Assembly: GCA_028678965.1 (NCBI GenBank)
Contig: JAJRCM010000119.1
Location: 1 to 9,220 of the forward strand
Reading direction: 5' to 3'
Origin: Methanomicrobiales archaeon
Lineage (GTDB): Archaea > Halobacteriota > Methanomicrobia > Methanomicrobiales > JACTUA01
DNA: 9,220 bases
In this document: in pieces, positions 5,034-9,220 of the stretch
Layout: the number at the start of each line of letters is the position of its first letter
Numbering within the stretch: the stretch's first letter is position 1
Notes under the pieces: model-generated
What the model was told of the DNA's origin: nothing
Database searches by the model: none
What the model saw: the letters and a program-made list of their open reading frames with translations, nothing else
Made by a program: the position numbers and the translations under genes

Positions 5034-6241
5034 GCCAGTCCAATGGGAACACTCCCTCCCTGAATGATCCTGCAGAGATCAGCGACTTTGAACCACACCC
5101 CTCCCTTTTCCGTATCTTCCAGGAATTCCTCGTACTGGGAGCCACAGCCTTCGGTGGGCCGGCAATGGTTGCCTACATCCGCAAGTTGGCGGTTGAGAAA
5201 CATCGCTGGATGGGTACATCTGATTTCCAGTCGGGGCTTGCATTCTGCCAGATAATTCCTGGTGCTACCGCCATGCAGGTAGCCGGGTATGTCGGTCTCA
5301 GGACCCGTGGCTTTGCGGGCGCGGTTGTTGCCTATGCCGGGTTTGCATCTCCAGCCACGATTCTGGTGATAGCCCTCTCTTCTCTGTATCTTTCGCTCCA
5401 TACGCTCCCACCCTTCATGTCCATCCTCCAGGGCCTCCGTCCGGTGGTGGTGGGAGTTATTCTCTACGCGGCCGTCTCTCTCGGCCATCCACTGGTAAGA
5501 GGCATGCGGGAGGTGGGGATCGCCCTTGCAGCTGCCGCCTTGCTGCTTCTTGGGATCCACCCCATTCTGGCGATCCTATCAGCTGCTCTTCTGGGGTGTG
5601 CCCTTCTTTCGGGGTTACCTGAAGAAGAGGTGACGAGGTCATCATATCTTCTCCCCGTCTCCCCCCACACCCTCATTGCAGCTCTCGCGTTCATCATCGC
5701 TGGGGTGGTGGCGATGGCGTGGGTGCAACCACTACTCTTTCACCTTTTTATCTCCATGTTCCAGGTGGATCTCTTCGCCTTCGGTGGCGGGTTTGCAGCC
5801 TATCCTCTCATGTATCATGAAGTGGTAAGGGTCCAGGGCTGGATGGATGAGAAGACGTTTCTCGATGGGATAGCAATCGGTCAGGTAACGCCAGGTCCTA
5901 TCATTATTACCGCGACTTTCATTGGATTTGTCGTGGACGGGGTGGCTGGCGCGCTCATTGCCACCATCGGCATTTTTATTGGATCATTCTTCCTCCTCGT
6001 CGGGCTCTTTCCCTTTTTTGACCGTATTCAGGGTTCCCCGCTGGTAAACCGTGCGGCACGAGGTATTCTCCTCTCTTTTCTTGGACTCCTGGCAAGTGTC
6101 TGTATTGGCGTTGCTTTCGCCATTTCATGGAATCCGATAACGGTTTTTCTAGCTATTGGATCTTTTGTAGCGCTTCTGATGGGCGCGGAGATTCTGTGGG
6201 TGATCGTTGGTGGCATCCTCATCTCCCTCATCCTGCTCTGA
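5030..6241 (+). CDS. chrA: ChrA-type chromate/oxyanion transporter
   Basis: A 403-residue integral membrane protein of the chromate ion transporter (CHR) family with the long, two-domain arrangement. The N-terminal domain carries FGGPAMVAYI (41-50) and QIIPGATAMQ (74-83); the C-terminal domain repeats them as FGGGFAAYPLM (251-261) and QVTPGPIIITA (285-295). Hydrophobic segments fill the rest, with a polar linker around 196-212. Characterised members export chromate across the cytoplasmic membrane, but the native substrate in a methanogen could be another oxyanion. The ATG overlaps the endonuclease V stop as ATGA, implying translational coupling. No ChrB regulator or reductase is nearby. cofE starts 59 bases downstream without an obvious promoter, so it may belong to the same transcript. 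Confidence 0.92.
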   Translation: MSQSNGNTPSLNDPAEISDFEPHPSLFRIFQEFLVLGATAFGGPAMVAYIRKLAVEKHRWMGTSDFQSGLAFCQIIPGATAMQVAGYVGLRTRGFAGAVVAYAGFASPATILVIALSSLYLSLHTLPPFMSILQGLRPVVVGVILYAAVSLGHPLVRGMREVGIALAAAALLLLGIHPILAILSAALLGCALLSGLPEEEVTRSSYLLPVSPHTLIAALAFIIAGVVAMAWVQPLLFHLFISMFQVDLFAFGGGFAAYPLMYHEVVRVQGWMDEKTFLDGIAIGQVTPGPIIITATFIGFVVDGVAGALIATIGIFIGSFFLLVGLFPFFDRIQGSPLVNRAARGILLSFLGLLASVCIGVAFAISWNPITVFLAIGSFVALLMGAEILWVIVGGILISLILL

Positions 6242-6300
6242 AGGCACTAGCGGAAGAGGAAGAGCACTGGTTTGATAGAGGCGGAAGGTAAGTACTAGGC

Positions 6301-7062
6301 ATGGCTGTCCAGGTGTTCGGGGTGGAGGGACTCCCTCTGATCAATAAAGGGGATGATATCATCGCGATGATCTGCGATCGTGTCTCCTTCCAGGATGAAG
6401 ATATGCTCTGTGTTGCCTCCACCATCTACTCCAAATCGAAAGGGTACACCCGCCCTCTCCACACGATCCGGCCGGATAAGCGGGCGATCAGGATCGCAGC
6501 CCATGATCATGAGGATCCCCGGTTTGTTCAGGCAGTGCTTGATGATGCGGCCGAGGTAATCCTCGAAGAGCCATTCATCCTTTCCCAGATGTCCTGGGGA
6601 CATATCGGGGTACGATCCGGTGTGGACCGGAGTAATATTGAGGATGGTTTCGTGATCCTCTTACCCCCCAATCCCATGGCTGCCGCCCAAGAGCTACGGG
6701 CTCGTATCCGAGGGATCTCGGGAAAAGAGGTAGGGGTGATAATTACCGATACGGTGGGGCGAGCCTTCCGCCGAGGGCAGACGGGAAACGCCATTGGCTG
6801 GAGCGGGATGCCGGCTATACGCGACTTTCGGAAAGATCATGACCTCTTCGGCCATGAATTGAAGATCACTGAGGAAGCAGTGGTCGACGAGATCGCAGGG
6901 TTTGCGAACTTCATCATGGGAGAGAGCAATCAGGGGATTCCGGCAGCGGTCTTTCGCGGATGCGGGAGATGGAAGGGACATGACAACCTCTACTTCAAGG
7001 GTGAAGAGGATATCATACGACAGGCACTCCATACCTTCGAACAGGCAAAAAAGAAACAATAA
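6301..7062 (+). CDS. cofE: coenzyme F420-0:L-glutamate ligase
   Basis: A 253-residue CofE protein. It uses GTP to add the gamma-linked glutamate residues to F420-0, giving F420-2 or longer tails, in the cytoplasm. Recognisable blocks are the opening GVEGLPLINKGDD (7-19), SGVDRSNIEDG (106-116) with D109, TDTVGRAFRRGQTGNAIG (149-166) with D150, and AVVDEIAGFANFIMGE (193-208). D109 and D150 match the positions that hold divalent metal in the Archaeoglobus enzyme. The segment before D109 reads VRSG where many relatives have a NAG-type sequence, a mild difference. Length is typical. The ATG is preceded by GGAAGGT (6283-6289) about eleven bases upstream. The gene follows chrA by 59 bases and ends in an oligo-T tract. 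Presence of this gene supports an F420-using organism, as all methanogens are. Confidence 0.95.
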   Translation: MAVQVFGVEGLPLINKGDDIIAMICDRVSFQDEDMLCVASTIYSKSKGYTRPLHTIRPDKRAIRIAAHDHEDPRFVQAVLDDAAEVILEEPFILSQMSWGHIGVRSGVDRSNIEDGFVILLPPNPMAAAQELRARIRGISGKEVGVIITDTVGRAFRRGQTGNAIGWSGMPAIRDFRKDHDLFGHELKITEEAVVDEIAGFANFIMGESNQGIPAAVFRGCGRWKGHDNLYFKGEEDIIRQALHTFEQAKKKQ

Positions 7063-7076
7063 ATCATTCGTATCGA

Positions 7077-7098
7077 TTTTTTTTCGTACAATGTTTTT
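7077..7098 (+). terminator. oligo-T terminator after cofE
   Basis: A T8 tract (7077-7084) followed by a T5 tract (7094-7098) begins 14 bases after the cofE stop codon. Two successive U-tracts are a strong archaeal termination signal, and they separate the chrA-cofE transcript from glnA. Confidence 0.7.
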
Positions 7099-7120
7099 CT
7101 GCGTCGTTCCCCAGTACTTG

Positions 7121-7135
7121 TACATGAATTATGTA
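7121..7135 (+). promoter_or_regulatory. candidate operator dyad at the glnA promoter
   Basis: TACAT (7121-7125) and ATGTA (7131-7135) are exact inverted repeats around five bases, and the right arm overlaps the TATA box. GTAC at 7114-7117 lies next to a second GTAC at 7120-7123. A regulator bound here would block TBP. Nitrogen control of glnA by NrpR is known in other methanogens, but this dyad does not match the GGAA-N6-TTCC operator described for Methanococcus, so the regulator is open. Confidence 0.35.
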
Positions 7136-7147
7136 TATATATAATTA
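7131..7147 (+). promoter_or_regulatory. strong TATA box of glnA
   Basis: An alternating ATGTATATATATAATTA stretch is centred about 28 bases before the glnA ATG. The spacing predicts a transcript starting at or within a few bases of the ATG, and no Shine-Dalgarno motif is present, so glnA mRNA is probably leaderless or nearly so. This is the most AT-rich promoter in the window. Confidence 0.75.
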
Positions 7148-7166
7148 GATAGAAGCTTACTTCCAC

Positions 7167-8495
7167 ATGGTACAAGACGTCGTCGCAGAGATGCTGCAGA
7201 AGATTGAGGCGGATACCGTTAAGTTCATCCGACTCCAGTTCACGGACATCCTGGGCCAGCCCAAGAATGTCGCCATTCCCGTTGAACAGGTAGAGAAAGC
7301 ACTCACTGATGGGATATGGTTCGATGGGTCTTCTATCGAGGGATTCGCAAGGATTGAGGAGTCGGATATGCTTCTCAAGCCTGACCCGGCCACTTATGCG
7401 ATCCTGCCATGGCGACCGGCGGATGCACGGGTGGCCCGGTTCATCTGCGATGTCTATACTTATGGGAACAAGCCTTTCGAAGGTGACCCGCGGTATATCC
7501 TGAAAAAGACTCTCGCTGAAGCAGCAAAGATGGGATTCACCTTCAACACCGGTCCAGAATGTGAGTTCTTTCTCTTCAAAATGGCGGACGGATTGCCTAC
7601 CACCCAGTTCCAGGATAGCGGTGGTTACTTTGATCTTGCACCATCAGATGCGGCGGAAAATGTGCGCCGGGACATTGTTCTTGCTCTTACTCAGCTGGGT
7701 CTCCAGATCGAGGCCTCTCACCACGAAGTGGCGTCCAGCCAGCATGAGATCGACTTCAAGTACGGGGATGCCCTGAGCACCGCTGACCGGGTGATTACCC
7801 TCAAGTTCGCCACAAAAACACTTGCCCTCAAAGCAGGCCTCCATGCGACCTTCATGCCCAAACCGATTGCCAGGATCAATGGTTCCGGGATGCACACCCA
7901 TGGATCGCTCTCCAGGGATGGGAAAAACGCATTTTATGACCCCAATGCCCCGCGACAGCTATCGGATATGGCACGGTATTATATCGGTGGACTGCTTCGG
8001 CACGCAAAAGCCATAACCCGGGTGGCAAATCCGACTATCAATTCCTACAAGCGGCTGGTGCCTGGCTATGAGGCACCGGTCTACATTACCTGGTCCGCAA
8101 ACAATCGTTCAGCATTAGTACGGGTCCCGGCAGCCCGTGGCAACAGCACCCGCGCTGAGTTCAGGAGCCCCGACCCTACCTGCAATCCCTACCTTACCTT
8201 CGCGGTGATGCTCGCGTCCGCCCTTGATAGTATCAAGCACAAGATTGAGCCCCCTGAACCAACGGATATGAACATTTACCACCTGACCAAAGAGGAACGG
8301 AAGAAGATGAATATCGAGATGCTCCCGGGGAGCCTCACTGAGTCCCAGGAACACCTGATGAAGGACCGGATCCTCTGTGATACACTGGGTTCCCACGTCG
8401 TAGAGAACCTTGGCCGAATCGCTGAGATTGAGTCCGATGAATACCGGCTCGCGGTGCACCAGTGGGAGCTGGATCGATACCTGGCAAACTATTAA
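7167..8495 (+). CDS. glnA: type I (alpha) glutamine synthetase
   Basis: A 442-residue glutamine synthetase that condenses glutamate and ammonia with ATP, the main ammonium assimilation step, as a cytoplasmic dodecamer. Motifs in order: FDGSSIEGFARIEESDM (52-68), GPECEFFLF (129-137) with metal-binding glutamates, VASSQHEIDFKYG (188-200), NGSGMHTHGSL (238-248), KRLVPGYEAPVYITWSANNR (295-314) with flap glutamate E302, and RAEFRSPDPTCNPYL (329-343). The short length, the absence of the adenylylation loop of the beta type, and R62 (the position linked to feedback inhibition in Bacillus-type enzymes) place it in GSI-alpha. Control is therefore expected by feedback, effector or PII-type proteins rather than adenylylation; no GlnK or Amt gene is in the window. 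It has its own promoter, with a nearby dyad, and ends before a T6 tract. Confidence 0.97.
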   Translation: MVQDVVAEMLQKIEADTVKFIRLQFTDILGQPKNVAIPVEQVEKALTDGIWFDGSSIEGFARIEESDMLLKPDPATYAILPWRPADARVARFICDVYTYGNKPFEGDPRYILKKTLAEAAKMGFTFNTGPECEFFLFKMADGLPTTQFQDSGGYFDLAPSDAAENVRRDIVLALTQLGLQIEASHHEVASSQHEIDFKYGDALSTADRVITLKFATKTLALKAGLHATFMPKPIARINGSGMHTHGSLSRDGKNAFYDPNAPRQLSDMARYYIGGLLRHAKAITRVANPTINSYKRLVPGYEAPVYITWSANNRSALVRVPAARGNSTRAEFRSPDPTCNPYLTFAVMLASALDSIKHKIEPPEPTDMNIYHLTKEERKKMNIEMLPGSLTESQEHLMKDRILCDTLGSHVVENLGRIAEIESDEYRLAVHQWELDRYLANY

Positions 8496-8505
8496 CTCAT
8501 TCCCC

Positions 8506-8511
8506 TTTTTT
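8506..8511 (+). terminator. oligo-T terminator after glnA
   Basis: A T6 tract begins 10 bases after the glnA stop codon, followed by further T-rich sequence to about 8530. It fits an archaeal terminator for the glnA transcript. Confidence 0.55.
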
Positions 8512-8596
8512 CGCTTTGTTACTTTGTTTACTAAGTTCCCTGCCTGAACGTTGAGTCCGCATGGAAAAGGATTCTTCAGGAGAGGGCTGATGGGAC

Positions 8597-8619
8597 ACAT
8601 CATATGATGTAGTACGTCA
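8597..8619. repeat. intergenic palindromes between convergent genes
   Basis: ACATCATATGATGT at 8597-8610 is a perfect 14-base palindrome. Overlapping it, 8605-8619 forms a 15-base dyad (TGATGTA, one central base, TACGTCA) with one mismatched pair. They sit between the glnA 3' end and the stop codon of the broken DUF1646 gene. They could be a protein site, a processing hairpin, or relics of a rearrangement; no function is assigned. Confidence 0.45.
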
Positions 8620-9220
8620 TACGACGCGGCCGGTACTTGTTCTCCACCAGAAAAAAGGGAAGTCAGAGTCCAAGGAGGGTGGGATAAAGAGAATCACAAA
8701 ATAAACAACCATTGCCACAAATCCCATCGATAAACCTATTTTTGCCCATTCCTTGCTGGTAATACGCAATTTTCCTGCAGCAATGATATTTGGGATATTG
8801 CCCGGAATCAGCATTCCCCCTGCAATCAGGAGAGCCAGTCCCGAACTCCGGATCTGGAGCTCAGCGAGGGCCGGGCTGATGATTGCAGCGGTAAGGGTTG
8901 CGTTGTCCAATACCGCGGACACGGAGTTTACCCAATAGAGCGCTTCCGAGGGGATATGGATGATATAGGTGGGGATGATAGGTTTGAATCCCTCACCAAG
9001 GAAGATAAGAGCCATGATAACTAGGAAGATCTTGACCGCCCGAACCACGACCTCCTGGAGCGTTTCACGGTACGCCTCACAGGCGACTGCCCCTCCATCA
9101 TTGTTCGACGAACGCTGCAGAAGGGCTCCGAAGTACCCCGCAGGCAAGGATGCCTGGTAAGAGGTAGGGCACAGATTACTTCAACGAGGATGATCGCTGC
9201 AATGATCGCAGAGATGACAC
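8617..9220 (-). pseudogene. broken DUF1646 integral membrane protein gene (partial)
   Basis: The minus strand encodes pieces of a DUF1646-type membrane protein, an uncharacterised family annotated as possible cation transporters and resembling the ion-transporter superfamily. The longest piece runs from about 9147 (TTG, not a convincing start) to the stop at 8617 and holds the C-terminal half: AYRETLQEVVVRAVKIF, FLGEGFKPIIPTY, NSVSAVLDNATLTAA, GGMLIPGNIPNIIAAGKL and SKEWAKIGLSMGF, all membrane-protein-like. In that frame a TGA lies at 9183-9181. In a second frame, 9218-9159 reads AIIAAIILVEVICALPL, a plausible earlier family segment. In a third frame, 9166-9131 reads YLLPGILACGVL, which joins the C-terminal piece if one base near 9130 is skipped. 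A stretch between these pieces appears missing. The gene therefore looks inactivated by an internal deletion and a frameshift, unless the sequence contains errors. Its 5' end lies outside the window. Confidence 0.6.

Noticed and set aside
4904..5560. A 218-codon minus-strand frame across endonuclease V and chrA
   Set aside because: It spans the overlap of two well-supported plus-strand genes, is rich in charged residues, and has no domain or ribosome site.
8115..8603. A 162-codon minus-strand frame opposite the glnA 3' end
   Set aside because: Antisense of a highly conserved glutamine synthetase region; no family features.

Overview
The window looks like chromosomal DNA of a methanogenic archaeon, most likely order Methanomicrobiales. 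The taxonomic evidence is a coenzyme F420-0:gamma-glutamyl ligase (CofE), a DUF2284 metal-binding protein, a DUF6125-like protein, a DUF1646 membrane protein, archaeal TATA boxes placed for leaderless transcripts, and oligo-T terminators in place of bacterial hairpin terminators. The genus cannot be fixed from the sequence. No rRNA, tRNA, CRISPR array, insertion sequence or phage gene was seen.

Layout. A minus-strand DedA-family membrane protein (54-707) stands divergent from a plus-strand run: a small two-helix membrane protein (826-1101), a DUF6125-like protein (1213-1752), a DUF2284 cysteine-rich protein (1895-2542), a PEBP/YbhB-type lipoprotein (2593-3171) and a small HNH-type protein that follows it closely (3196-3585). 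A minus-strand zinc-ribbon protein (3633-3842) is convergent with the HNH gene and divergent from the next plus-strand cluster. That cluster holds a PaaI-type hotdog thioesterase (3887-4282), an endonuclease V homologue (4332-5033), a two-domain ChrA chromate transporter (5030-6241, overlapping endonuclease V by 4 bases) and cofE (6301-7062). After an oligo-T terminator, type I glutamine synthetase glnA (7167-8495) has its own strong TATA box and a candidate operator dyad. At the right edge is a minus-strand DUF1646 membrane protein (8617-9220, running off the window) whose reading frame is broken.

How the genes relate. CofE (F420 side-chain synthesis) and GlnA (ammonium assimilation) are core metabolism. 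Endonuclease V (deaminated-base repair) and ChrA (oxyanion transport) look translationally coupled. The rest are small membrane or metal-binding proteins of unknown role. No clear new multi-gene system is visible. The points most worth a second look are: the endonuclease V homologue, in which two active-site positions are changed (Asp to His and Lys to Asp) while the rest of the fold is kept; the broken DUF1646 gene, with an apparent internal deletion plus a frameshift; the compact cysteine/histidine-rich HNH protein behind the PEBP lipoprotein; and several intergenic palindromes.
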